Shown here: in pieces, positions 1-10,542 of the stretch
Numbering within the stretch: position 1 is the first letter of the stretch
Layout of the letters: each line of letters starts with the position of its first letter
Assembly (NCBI GenBank): GCA_038093515.1
Contig: JBBPSI010000160.1
Location: forward strand, 1-56,502
Reading direction: 5' to 3'
From: Butyriboletus loyo
Taxonomy: Eukaryota; Basidiomycota; Agaricomycetes; Boletales; Boletaceae
Length of the DNA: 56,502 bases
Made by a program: the position numbers and the translations under genes
The notes under the pieces: model-generated
Told to the model about the DNA's origin: nothing
The model's database searches: none
Seen by the model: the letters and a program-made list of their open reading frames with translations, nothing else

Positions 1-171
1 GTGGACGAACTCGAGGGCGACGTCCCAGAACAAGGTCACACCGATGAGGTTGAGGCCCAGGGTGAGATGAAGAAATGGATGGACTCCCCACGCAAACGGG
101 AGTCAGCATTCATCCAGTCCGTGCTGGAGGTTGTTCTAGACGGGGCGAGTTATTGGAGGGTGGATTACTGA
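1..171 (+). CDS. 3' end of an unknown protein gene (partial)
   Basis: Frame 1 is open from the first base to a TGA at 169-171, giving 56 residues. The piece is acidic at its start (DELEGDVPEQ) and ends in ASYWRVDY. The gene begins outside the window, so its start and length are unknown. I do not recognise the family. The frame has no internal stop and uses GC-rich codons like those of the certain genes nearby, which supports a real terminal exon. A chance open frame at the edge cannot be excluded. Confidence 0.45.
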   Translation: MDELEGDVPEQGHTDEVEAQGEMKKWMDSPRKRESAFIQSVLEVVLDGASYWRVDY

Positions 172-482
172 GCACGCACCGATGCATTGGTGATGGCATG
201 TCCAAATGACCAGGTAGTACATACAAGCACCTCCCCGCTCAACGCTTTCCGACGATATATGCGATTGCCATGGCATCCTGGACCGTTCATTTCCACTAGG
301 GGTATCGCCATCGCAGACCTCATTCTCTCATCCTAAAGACACATCGCGCTTGAGGAGCAAAAAAGGGTCTTTGTTTCATGCAATCATTTCTGCAATATAT
401 ATATATTGCATATGCCATTGTGACGCGCAGTCAAAACATATAGAAAAGAAAAGAAAATAGAGAGAGAAAAGCAGCGCCGTCT
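172..482. other. intergenic, convergent 3' ends
   Basis: No gene seen. This separates the 3' end of the partial plus-strand gene from the 3' end of the S29 gene on the minus strand, so it should hold both 3' UTRs. A short (AT)n tract lies near 398-412. Confidence 0.5.
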
Positions 483-870
483 TCACCGGTTCTATGGGGG
501 GGAAAGTAAAGGCGCGCGCGCGTGAGGACGATAGTAAAAGGCGGAGCTTCCCTAGAACGAAAACCATACCTTGACGAACCCGATCGCAGCTGACTTTTCA
601 CGGAAACACTGGCGACAAAGGTCAAGGCCATATTTACGAACGAGACCTGCTTGGTGCGCGCAAAGGCGGCTGTGTGGAGACGCAGAACATCGAAGTTCGA
701 TCGGCGATGATGGGTGATGGTGTGTTGGATCAACGAAGAGCGAATAGACAAATAATCATTCATGGTTCAGAGGAGGGAAAGGTGGAACAAAAAATGCGTT
801 TTACGCACCACTGACGACTTCCCTTGCCGTATTTGCGGGGACGAGAGAACCATACAGCGTCGTGCGTCAT
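483..870 (-). CDS. RPS29: 40S ribosomal protein S29 (uS14)
   Basis: Small zinc-binding protein of the small ribosomal subunit head (uS14 family). Three exons join in phase: 870-809, 669-570 and 491-483, for 56 residues, the usual length of eukaryotic S29. The start reads [20 protein letters not shown]. The zinc ligands are in the CRLC and CRQC pairs, either side of [13 protein letters not shown]. The last exon is only 9 nt (AAC CGG TGA) and supplies the terminal NR after GFVK, as expected for the family. Introns are GT-AG. The open frame upstream at 919-1167 begins at TTG and is treated as 5' UTR or promoter. Identification is certain; the exon borders are strongly supported by phase and conservation. 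Confidence 0.96.
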
Positions 871-1373
871 CTTTTATTTCTTTTGTATTTGAGGCGTTTT
901 CTATGAGATTCGGATGTGTTATACGTTGAATGAATGAATCGAAGCGCGTTTTTCGACGATGGGACATACCTTGCAACGTCGAGGGGTGCTGGCCTTGTCG
1001 AACGCAGCAGCGACGGTAGTATGTGATGTCTGCATTAGGAAAGAACTGTATAGGTGGCTGAAACAAAGTTTTGCAGCACCTTCACAGATCATGTGATATA
1101 AACCCCCAAATACGTTCGGTACGTCAACGTTGTAAGGCTCATCTACTTTAACTTTCTGAGAGGCCAATCGGTTACTGCGTTACACAGAATATATATAGCG
1201 ACCATACGAGCACGATAACACAAATACAAATCGCCTACGCCTAGATGTACAATATAATCGAGTGACAATAAGGAAAAAGACACAAACGGACGAACCAAAC
1301 GAGATCTGTGTCTCGCATATCAAAAATGAGATCAAGCCAGATTCTCAGTTCTCTTTCCCCTCAAACTTCTCCA
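871..1373. other. S29 promoter / PIL1 3' flank
   Basis: No protein gene supported. On the minus strand this lies downstream of the PIL1-type gene and upstream of S29, so it should contain the PIL1 3' UTR and the S29 promoter and 5' UTR. Confidence 0.5.
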
Positions 1374-4300
1374 TCAAGACTTCTCCAAATCACTCACATA
1401 CTTTCCCGCGCCGTACCCTGCGTTCTCCCCACCATATACCTCGACATAATCAAACGCCTCCCCCCCTCTTTCCTCTTCATCATCCGACATCCGCGGATCC
1501 GGGTTCACGACTGACAACCTCGCCTTGTGTGGTTCCCCAAACAGAGGCGCCGGAGCTAGCAAAGGGGGTAGCGATCCCGATCCCACTCCCGTCTGTCGTG
1601 ACGTCGACGGCCTCCGCAACGCCAACGGACTCGTATCCGCAGGTCCAGATTCAGCCCCACTCGGTGACCGTGCTTGTTGTCTCCTAAACGCAACCGCTGA
1701 GATCGTCCGTGGTCCCCCACCTGGGCTCGACCCCCCATTGAGCGACGACGCGGAGCTTGCCATCAGGGGTGATGAAAACGGCAGTGTCGGACGTGGATAG
1801 TCGGGTGGTGGGGACCGGTACATGGGGGATGTTGATCTGGGTATTGTCGGTGTACCCGTGCCACCACTACCAGTGTTAGTGTTGAAGGGTGTGGGTGTGG
1901 GTGTGGGAAGTCGTCCGGGAATGCTCTCGCTCGATGCATGATGGTACCCTTGGAATGGTCGCGCCTCCACTATCGGCGACGCTCGATTTGCAAACGGTGG
2001 ATTGGGAGGCAGGATCGGGGACGGCGGGACAGAGCCAGACGGTGCTTTGCCCAAAGAAGGCGATAGTGGGGATGACGAACGTGGAGGCGGCGCAGCAGCT
2101 TGACTCTGCACTGCTAACGCTGATCCCGGCGGTGGCCTCGGCGTCGCATACCCGCTCGACGATGTCGATGGAGGCGCAACGGCACTAAATTCCAACGCGT
2201 CCATCGCACGCGAAACTTCCCGTGCGGCAGCCGCATTGCGCGCATGTACGTCTGCCGATTCGTCCGTTCGTATCTCGTCGTCTTCTAGGATACCCGTCCC
2301 GGTGTTGCGCATACTCTGTCGCTTGCGTGGAACACCATGGTCGATATCGAGCAGGTCTGCATCCATAGACGGGGGTGGAACACGTGGTATTCGCCATTGA
2401 CTCCCTGAGCGTGATAGCGACGTGGTGTCGCCCATGTTGGATGCTGCACCCGTCGACACAGATGTCCGAACACGTGTCGTGCCTTGCTCCTCGTAGATCG
2501 TCGCGACCTCATCAACACTTGTATCCCCGCCAGTCTCTGATAATGTATCTTCTTCATGATGCTTACCATCTAAACCAGCCCCACCTTCCTCCCCCAAATG
2601 CCGACTCTCACGTTCGTAAGCTAAGCCATCCTCTTCTTCCCCATCCAGTTCCGGGGAAGAAATAAGTCGCTGTGAAGGCACACGCGCGCTCGACGATGCC
2701 GGACGATCAGAATGAGCACCATCCTCACCCTGACCCATTCTCTCATCCCAAGCCCTAATCGCGGCCGGCGCTGCACCCGGCGGAAGGCTTGGCGGCGACG
2801 TACTCCGCCGTGTCGTTCTTCTGGGAAAACGTTCTCCTTCATCGGTGAGCTGAGGTGGAGGACTCACGTGTCCGTTGGTTACTGGGCCGTGTGGTTCACT
2901 TCGTGCGGATCCCACGTTGCCCGCGATGGGTTCATATTTTGGCACGGGTTCGAAGGGGGGCGGCAGTCCGAGTGAATTGGCTTCCTCGAGGGAAAATCCA
3001 CGGTGGGACTGGGAGAGGGCATCGGTAATGGATGCCATCAACGATTGATTATCATCAGTCCCTGCCGCCCCGCTATCATACGGTACGGGGACCGGGAGCG
3101 GTTGTGCAGGACCCACCGACGATGACATCGGGGCGGTCTCACGTTCCCTGTTTGTGGGCAATGACGAAAAGTGGGGGGGAGCGTGCGCAGACGGCGCGTG
3201 TACCCCGAGCTCGTCGACCGAGGGACGCCTATTCTGTAACGGCATCTGTCAGCATGCATGTTCCTCGACATGTGTTGCATGACGGCAGCGTAGATAGATA
3301 CCAGCCTCCAGGCAACAGCAAGGCAACATAGACATAGGACATACCGCAGGTTGAGGGCCAGGATGAGGGCTGTACATGCCCACCCCCAGCGTGAGCTCAC
3401 TGCCCAACGAAGGGGTGGGAAGGAAGGGTGATTGAACAGGAGGGTCTTGGGAGATCGGAGGTGGGGGTTGAGAGATGGGTGCGGAAGTGGCGTCGTGTCC
3501 GGAAGGGAGACCGGAAAACCCAACCTGCGAGACCGCACGTTGCGCCTCAACAACTAGGTCACCTGTACGACCGTGTGCGCCATAATACGCACGCGGGAAG
3601 CCAGGTTGTGAGACGTCCTCGGGGATGGACTGTGGTCAGACAAAGGGGCAAGGTCAGTGATGTGGATGTGCTATAGATCGCAACTTGCCTGTATGATCTG
3701 TCTGCCAATGTCACCCGCAATCTGGAGGTATCACTGCTCAGGGAGAGAGAGGAAGAGAGCAAGGAGAGCTGCACGCACCACGCCCTTTTGGCAACACTCG
3801 ACAAGACCACCAAACTTGAAGCCCATCCAATCCTTTGTACACTTGCGCTTGTAATCCCCTAATTCCGCCTCCTCATGCATGATCTCCCCATCCAGGGCCC
3901 GCATTTCCTCGCGCAGCCTATTGAGGGTGTCCGTTTGTATGCCGAGGTTCTTGTGTTCGTGGCTCATCTTGTTGAGCTTCTTCTCGGCAGCCTCGGCTGA
4001 TGCACCGATACGCCGACGCCGACGACGGAGGTCGTCCAGGGCCTCTTCACGAGTCCGCACGGATTTCATGCTGTCTCGTACGGTATGGTGGAGAGACGAA
4101 TACGTCGAGAGGGCCGTTGCAAAGAGTGCTGATATCGTCGATGACGCAGTGAGGATGTCCTGTGAGACAGACAGTCAGACAGTCTTCGGTCGGCCCCCCA
4201 TCGACGATGGAACGTACAGCAAGGTCATCCCCCTCTCCCTGGCCCCAGATTCGAAGTGCATCGCCCGCCTTGGTAAGATCTACTTTCAGCTTCTGCAACC

Positions 4301-4483
4301 TGCATTCACGATGAGGCCAACGTTAACGTCAACCTAGACGAGACGAGCACACGACTCGACGCACGACGTAAGGACGGTCTTTTCGGCGGTAATGAGGTCT
4401 TGGAGCGGGCGAAGGTCGGAGTTACCTGCGAGGGCAGGAATAGTGGTGTTGTGCGCGATCTTTGTCGCGGCAGACTTGAACAT
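1374..4483 (-). CDS. PIL1/LSP1-type eisosome protein with long disordered tail
   Basis: Structural BAR-like protein of eisosomes, the furrow-forming plasma-membrane domains of fungi. Six exons join in phase: 4483-4365, 4299-4218, 4159-3779, 3721-3689, 3629-3345 and 3233-1374, giving about 919 residues. The N-terminal third is the Pil1 domain: FKSAATKIAHNTTIPALAG at the start, then LRIWGQGEGDDLA, a basic/acidic coiled region beginning MKSVRTREEALDD, KFGGLVECCQKG, and AGDIGRQIIQ. The intron after exon 4 has a GC donor (GCAAGT). The last exon, about 620 codons, is rich in Pro, Ser, Gly and Arg with no recognisable domain. Yeast Pil1 and Lsp1 are near 340 residues, so this is a long-tailed form. 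Domain identity is sure; the tail is read as one exon because it stays open throughout. Confidence 0.93.
3689..3721 (-). other. 33-nt exon followed by a GC-AG intron in the PIL1 gene
   Basis: The exon encodes IAGDIGRQIIQ. The downstream donor is GCAAGT at 3688-3683, with the acceptor CACAG just before 3629. The GC donor keeps the frame and joins to SIPEDVSQPGFPRAYY, as expected of the family. Confidence 0.8.
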
Positions 4484-5382
4484 GGTTATCGTTCAGGAGA
4501 GGTCAGGTGGGGACGGACCCTCTGGTGTGTGGTTGGTAGGTGGTGGAGTGTGTTTGCGTGTGCCGTGCCGCAACTCTGCCACCTGGCATAGCCATCTGCT
4601 GCGCCTCTGTCAATGGCTATCGGACCTCAATATGTTGACCGAGACTGAAACTTTACCAGACGGCTCTCCAGACCAATTGAATGTCGACCTCAGTGACAAG
4701 CTCAGCAACCCGAAACACGTCCCAAACGCTGGGCCCCATGCAATGCAATTCTATGTCTGACAGTACGGGCTCGGGATACAAGTTTCAGGACGTGGGTGCC
4801 ACGCATAGTCAGAGTACTCACGAACAATATTGTACAGCCGACTTCATAAGCCTCAGTGTTGATGAATCTGCACCGGTGCGCGTGTCGGATGGCTCACGGT
4901 GAGGATTTACTGAGCAGTCGTTCGACGGTGTCGGAAAACCCACTTGCATAGCCGGTTTGACCGGTGTTTCCGCACATCCAAGCGGACGAAAACGTAACGT
5001 TCACAGACTGGAAGGCATCACTAGGGAAACCGTCAAACTAGTATCCTCTATACCGAGTCGGTCACATCGAGGAGTACCATTGAAGTAAGTGCTAAATCAC
5101 TTTTCTTCACATAACCATTGACTAGATAACAATAAATCTGCGTTCCAGACCACATTCCCTTCAAGTCGGAGAAAGGTCGGCTTGAGTCTCGTAATTTTTA
5201 CATTTATCCTGAGAGCCATCATCTACAAACGTACCCGACCCAAAAGGCCACTTAGCCGACCCAAAAGCTCAAACTAGTCTTTGTTTGGTTAGTCCATCTA
5301 TAGATCGTCCAATCAGAACTCTCAAATGACTGCGGTAGAGTAGTCAAGCGATAACGTTACATAGCGCCTTTGCAGATGATGG
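4484..5382. other. gene-free spacer
   Basis: Contains the upstream region of the PIL1 gene on the minus strand. No open frame here has the length, family similarity or splice structure of a gene. Confidence 0.5.
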
Positions 5383-5518
5383 CCGCTGACGATGTCCAAA
5401 GATCACAGGCATGAGCATGTCGAACACGCCCGGAGCCGTCGACGACGTCATCACCCCTACACCATTCTACCTTGTCGTGTTCTGCTCTAGCCGCTTTTGA
5501 GGGGGGAGTGCTGACCGA
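5383..5518 (-). repeat. inverted repeat, copy 1 (partner at about 10064-10170)
   Basis: The reverse complement of this segment matches the plus strand at about 10064-10170. Shared blocks include TCGGTCAGCA, ACACGACAA, GATGACGTCGTC, GGCGTGTTCGACATG and TGGTCAGCGG-like ends. Copy 1 carries about 18 extra bases between the first two blocks. The borders are approximate. Read on its own strand it contains a frame with DKVEWCRGDDVVDGSGRVRH, but no gene is recognised. Confidence 0.65.
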
Positions 5519-5962
5519 GCGCGGGCGTGTGGAAAGATCTCGTCTACACAGATACTCGACCTTACGGAGTTCACGATCAGCATTAATCCGAGCATCAGAG
5601 GACCGCCCGCACCTTATATGCATCTCCCAATGCGCGCGCTCACAGTATCAGTCCCATCATCCGATCTCGGGATGTGTGAAGAGTATGGACAGGCTGTGCA
5701 AGCTGTGTAAATTGATGATTCGACCTCTCATTTCTCCGAGGACTACGCGTGCTTGATGAGCCTCGGTCACGCGAGTGGCAAGTATCGTCTCACAAACCGA
5801 TAGGACTATCTATGCCCGTAGCCAGCACTGGTACGTATTTCCAATATAAAAGTGTTCAGTGTACCGGGGCATAAAGCTCGAACTGCAGACAAACGTTTGT
5901 CTCTAACGGCTTCGCTCGACACTGAAAAGCTTCCCACTCGAGTATTCGACCTCGTATCCCAC
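5519..5962. other. gene-free spacer
   Basis: No gene seen. Similarity to the region upstream of the intact DUF6533 gene begins near 5886 (matching from about 10449) and runs into the pseudogene that follows. Confidence 0.5.
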
Positions 5963-6940
5963 ATGGACGTGGTTTCTGCAGCTGAATACTGTGTCCAGAC
6001 TGCAAACATTGTCCACGTCGCGCTCGTATGGAGTGACGACCCTACCAATTAGATCGATCAGATCTGGGTAAGCATACAAGGTTGGTAGCCCTGTTGATTT
6101 CATGCTAATGTGATTTATGGTAGAACCACCTCCTTTCTTTTGGAGGTATCAGTTGTCGCCACCTTGCATTTCTGTCCTTTGCGGGAATCATAATCATACT
6201 CTAGATCCGCTATATCGGTGATGTATTCTCCATGCAAGCTTGTAAACCACTCGTACTTCATGACACTACCAAAGACGACGACTCCAGTTTGAATATGACT
6301 AGTAGGACGTTGATGTTTGTTGCCAGGCTGCTTCCTCTGAGCTTTCATTGGATGGGTAGGCCAAACTCATTCAGTATGTGACTCGTCCGAGTCGGACATT
6401 TACTTCCGTTTTCCGTGACTGATGAGATGATAGTAGTTTGTTTTTATTTTGCCGTCCCAAAAATTAACGAATGCTTCTAAATCAAGAACCCTGTACAGCT
6501 GATTAAATGTCAGTCATTTCATCTCATCTCATTCCTCCAAGGCAAAGCCCACTTCTTCATCCAATCGTGGGTAATGCGGGTTATTTTTTCTGGTACATAC
6601 GTACTGTGGTATCTTGCGCGTTCCTGTTCACCCTCTATTGATAGCGTTATACTAGCGTGCCTCGCCGATATCGCCCTAGGTAAATGTTTTGGAATACTTT
6701 ATCTCTCTGCTCTCTCGAAACAGACATTCAGTTGACGAAACTTGCACCAGGTTCCATGGACAGAGGTTTCCGAGGCATTTCCAGCACCGATGGAAGCAGT
6801 GAAGCAGTGATCGCATGTCGGTCGATTGATTATCAACCTCTGAACATTTCTTGTACAAGACAAAGAGGAGAAAGACAGATCACAGTGGGTGCCATTCGCT
6901 CCTTCGAACCCAACATTCTCGGACCATGGCTACGACCTAC
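5963..6940 (+). pseudogene. decayed, internally deleted copy of the DUF6533 membrane-protein gene
   Basis: This block aligns with the intact gene at 10543-12296, starting at the matching ATG (MDVVSAAEY) and ending in the matching last exon (VPWTEVSEAFPAPMEAV). It is not functional as a protein gene. About 175 bp are missing after the first exon. About 506 bp of the middle, including several membrane segments, are missing at 6570/6571. The splice donor after SFGGIS is lost. An 8-bp tandem duplication (GAAGCAGT twice, around 6793-6808) puts TGA directly after MEAVKQ. The dead copy and the intact copy lie in the same orientation about 4.5 kb apart, so this looks like a local duplicate that has decayed. 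Confidence 0.8.
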
Positions 6941-7318
6941 ATACATTATTATCACGTCCCCCCAAATGCAAAATCACTAATCACTATTAGATCCACGATT
7001 GTATCACCAGCTTGCGATTCTATTTTTTTTTCACAAGTATCTAGGACAGAGCGTATTCGTACATGAAGAGCCTTGACATAACTTCGACAGTGTTTTATTA
7101 CATGAATGAGAGCGAGAGTATATGCCACGAGACGCAGAATGAAAGTCTACACAGTATGTACGTGAGTGACGTGGAGAAAAAGAGTGCAAATGACCGGGAA
7201 AACGGTTGTTCGAGAGAACGAGTGTGTTGTACTATGCTACATCATCGATTCGCGAAGCATCACCAATTGCAAGCTCAGTGGCCAGAAGACGCGAGTTGGG
7301 GGTTCCTCCGGGAAGTCG
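6941..7318. other. intergenic spacer
   Basis: No gene seen. It lies between the end of the DUF6533 pseudogene and the 3' end of the rhodopsin-like gene on the other strand and probably holds the latter's 3' UTR. Confidence 0.45.
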
Positions 7319-8553
7319 TCAAGCGCTCGAATGAGTGACTGAAGGGCAGAAACTGCTCCCAAATTCACAGGTGGTCGAGCTGACACTTTGACACGTTTCC
7401 AAATCCACCACCGTAAGGGTCTCTGTGCTTCTAGGGGTTGGAGTAGTGAAATCATCATCGGCTAGGGAATCCATTGACTCGGGTGAGAGCTCTTCGTCAG
7501 GGGACTCGAATCTCAGGAAAACTCGGTAAACGTAGGGGACCACAACGATCAAGTTGCAAACGATCAGGAATACCACCATCTAAGCAAATTTTGATCAGCA
7601 ATACACATGGGAGTCAACGACAGCGTTGTACCTGCAGGTTGGCGAGAATATCTTGGACACTCCGGACACTTACTAATTGAGCGATAGAATGTGCCAATGC
7701 AAACAAACACAGGAGCCTGCTGGATATGAAGAGGGACAGTAACATCCTGCGCTGTCGTCGGCGAAGCTTGACTCGCCAGAGAAGCTTTAGTGAAAATATC
7801 ATAGTCATGGCATCCGCTGTACAATTAGCTACCATAAAATCAGCCAGTGGCTTGGGTGGGCATTCGCTGAAGCACTTACCCGTTACCCCGAAGATGGCTA
7901 CCGACCGTGATATCATGCATTCTGAATGACCGGGGTGATCCGTACACCACCATGTCTGTAAACTGATCGTGATTGCCCAGAAAATGAAGAAGCAAGCCGC
8001 GACTGCAAGTGTAATGCGGCGCAGAAGAGCTGAAAGAGTAATCCTGATAATTGAGAAAATGAGACTCATGCGGACAGACCTGGTGATGAAGAGAGTTATC
8101 GAAACGTTGCAACAAGCGTTATATGAAGTATGAACATACATACCATACGACAGTTGTGAACATGTATGCAGTGATCTTGTCAGCGATGGGATGGATACTT
8201 GACTCATGATGAACTTTTCGGACCAGATAGTCAGTACTTGGCGTCAACCTCAGGTTTAGGGAAGTGGAAACACTTGCTATGCCGGGAGATTGCAAACGCA
8301 GAGATGATGGACACCAAAGTACAAAGTAATGCGACTGCTGCCCACAGATCTTCCCACCAAAACCTTTGTATCTTCAAACGAAAGCCCAGCCGAAAGAGTG
8401 TGAGAATGACTACCAGGCCTTTGACGATACTGAACGTGACTGAGCACCTGTCAATTTCTAGCAAGCTTATAAAACGGATGAACACTCACTTAAAAGAGTT
8501 TTGTAGTAGACTGACATGACTGAATACCCGATAGTTTTCATTGCAGGTCCCAT
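7319..8553 (-). CDS. rhodopsin-like fungal integral membrane protein (seven helices)
   Basis: Predicted multi-pass membrane protein resembling the fungal rhodopsin-domain family; ligand and role unknown. Successive exons read RFISLLEIDRCSVTFSIVKG, a helix, LGFRLKIQRFWWEDLWAAVA, then DKITAYMFTTVVW, SVRMSLIFSIIRITLSALL, LAVAACFFIFWAITISLQTW, CTDHPGHSE, ADAMTMIFSLKLLWRVKLRR, a helix beginning LLSLFISSRLLCLFALAHS, and a last exon MVVFLIVCNLIVVVPYVYRV with a Ser/Thr/Asp-rich cytoplasmic tail. The WWED motif, the TTVVWS...RMSLIF block and the basic loop after the helices are typical. The final exon (7579-7319) and several GT-AG introns are clear. The first exon is uncertain: candidate starts are at 8553, 8541 or 8584. 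The gene sits between the two DUF6533 copies on the opposite strand. Confidence 0.75.
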
Positions 8554-10063
8554 CCTTGCCGCCTTTATATCCGAAGCCAATCATTTAATCGTGCTGATTG
8601 TGGCTAACGTGTTGCTAATACTGACTAGGGTCAGCCTGTCGCTTTTACCTAGGATAGGATGATTAAATTCTTGTGCAAACCCTATGTATAACGTGATCGC
8701 TTGATGAACCTCCGCGCACCCACGATAGGTGTTTCTGAACCACTGGCAGAACTCCAATCAGAGAAAGGGGATCACCAGTGATCAACTATTCAAGGCCGGA
8801 CCCCTCGTGCTATTCCTAAAGGAAAGGAGACCCGAACGTTTTGGTGGCCCCCCAGCATGCCAAATCAAGGGAACGTGTATTTTTCGGACACGCGGAATGT
8901 ATGGGATTCCTCATCCTTACGTGACCGACTAAATCTTGGACACAATACTCTCTCGGCGGAGAAGTTGTCCTCAGGGATATAATTCATCGCTTTCTCAGTA
9001 AGTCCCTGGGCGTGGCGCTGGGAACAATACATAACAACCTGGATATCAGCTCGACGCCCTGGCCGCATCATTGATCAACAAAAAAAAAGTGATATGGGCA
9101 ACCCCATAAGTACTTGAAGCTGTGTTTCAGCTTCGGCTGTCGTCGGCATGGTCTCCAGTATTGGTGATACATGTGTCCTTTTCTCGCCTTAGTTCCTCCC
9201 TTCTCGTCACAGTTCCCCGCACTCGCACTAGGTTTCTCCTGGTGGCCAGAGCAATCCCCTCTGGATACTCTCGCTGTCCCCAATACCGATCTTCCTTCTT
9301 CCGGGTCGTCGCTGGGGACCTGGTGATGATGTCACGCTTCCCCTGATTCACGTTGGGCTTTTGCTTTCTTCTCTCCAAACTTCCTACATGACGTGTCACG
9401 GTCAAGGAGGACGCACGTTCGAATGATGGGTTCACACCTCCAACTCCGAGATGAAGATCGAATTGATCCACACGTGATGATAACGCATATCTCGTCTCCA
9501 TCCAAGTTTATTCACCAAGTTCCGAGACTCGAATAAAGTTATGCAGAACAACGGCATGTGGAAACCATTGGCATACACCAAGGACACCCGCGCCATGGCG
9601 CTCATACTGCACTATCGATGGAGAGTATGATGCGATGCATGTCGTAACCGGCGCGCAAACAGGCTTCAGCCAAGCGACGTGCAGTCGAGAGAGAAAAAGG
9701 TTGGTCTGAGGAGCACAAGTCGAACAGCACGCCACGGTGATGATCGGCTGGTCCGCTTAAACTCATTTCGATTTTGCGTGACAAATATCCGACCTCAATG
9801 CCAAGAAAACAGGCGTCGATGCGACGCAAAACACGAATGGGAATCTTCGCAGGAGGACCGCGATGTGTGTGAGAAAGATGACTGAGACGTGGGAGGATTC
9901 CCATATGATACTGGACTTTATCCCAATCACAGTCCTAGGGTAGACAAGTCGAACGGTCCAAGATCCTTCAGTTTATGAAGGCTGTCTTTGATGAAATGGC
10001 AAAGATCCGGGTACGGATGGTGTTGCTAGGTATTGTAATGAATTGGTTGAAGATGAAAAAGTT
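8554..10063. other. gene-free stretch with unrecognised open frames
   Basis: About 1.5 kb without a supported gene. The longest frames, a 124-residue basic one on the minus strand (9127-9501) and a 100-residue one (9602-9904), have no recognisable domain and no convincing splice partners. This may be decayed sequence. Confidence 0.4.
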
Positions 10064-10170
10064 CGGTCAGCACCCCGGGACACGACAAAGTAGAGCGGTG
10101 TGGTGGCGATGACGTCGTCTACTGCTCCTGGCGTGTTCGACATGATCTCTGGACGTGGTCAGCGGGATAA
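10064..10170 (+). repeat. inverted repeat, copy 2 (partner at about 5383-5518)
   Basis: Matches the reverse complement of 5383-5518 at most positions, with an 18-base gap relative to copy 1. It lies about 280 bp upstream of the start of similarity of the intact DUF6533 copy, whereas copy 1 lies about 370 bp upstream of the decayed copy in the opposite orientation. Confidence 0.65.
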
Positions 10171-10542
10171 ATCCCAAATTATGATGCTGAAGTTGACCTT
10201 TCTCCTTAAGGATGTACATCGACGAGGTTACACCTCGTCCCTTCAATTTTGTGGATGATGAAGTGGCGATGATATGGGCTGGAGTTGGGGTGCCAGGTTG
10301 TGGCGCGTGACGTAACAGGCAGTTTACGCCTCCAGGATCCCGCTTTCGACGAAAGGCGCTGCACGCTTTTGCCCATGGCCTTTCCTTGCCACATGACACC
10401 GTAGCAACCAACAAAGTGTTGCACGGTGGCTGTAAAGTTATTAAACCAGAACCGCAGACAGACGACGTTGTCTCTAACGGCTTCGCTCGACACCTGAAGA
10501 GCTTCACACTCGAGTATCCGACCTCAAGGCCTTATATCCCAC

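Noticed and set aside
919..1167. 82-residue frame upstream of S29 on the minus strand
   Set aside because: It starts at TTG, has no recognised domain and lies where the S29 5' UTR is expected.
9127..9501. 124-residue basic minus-strand frame
   Set aside because: Low-complexity Arg/Glu-rich chance frame with no partner exons.
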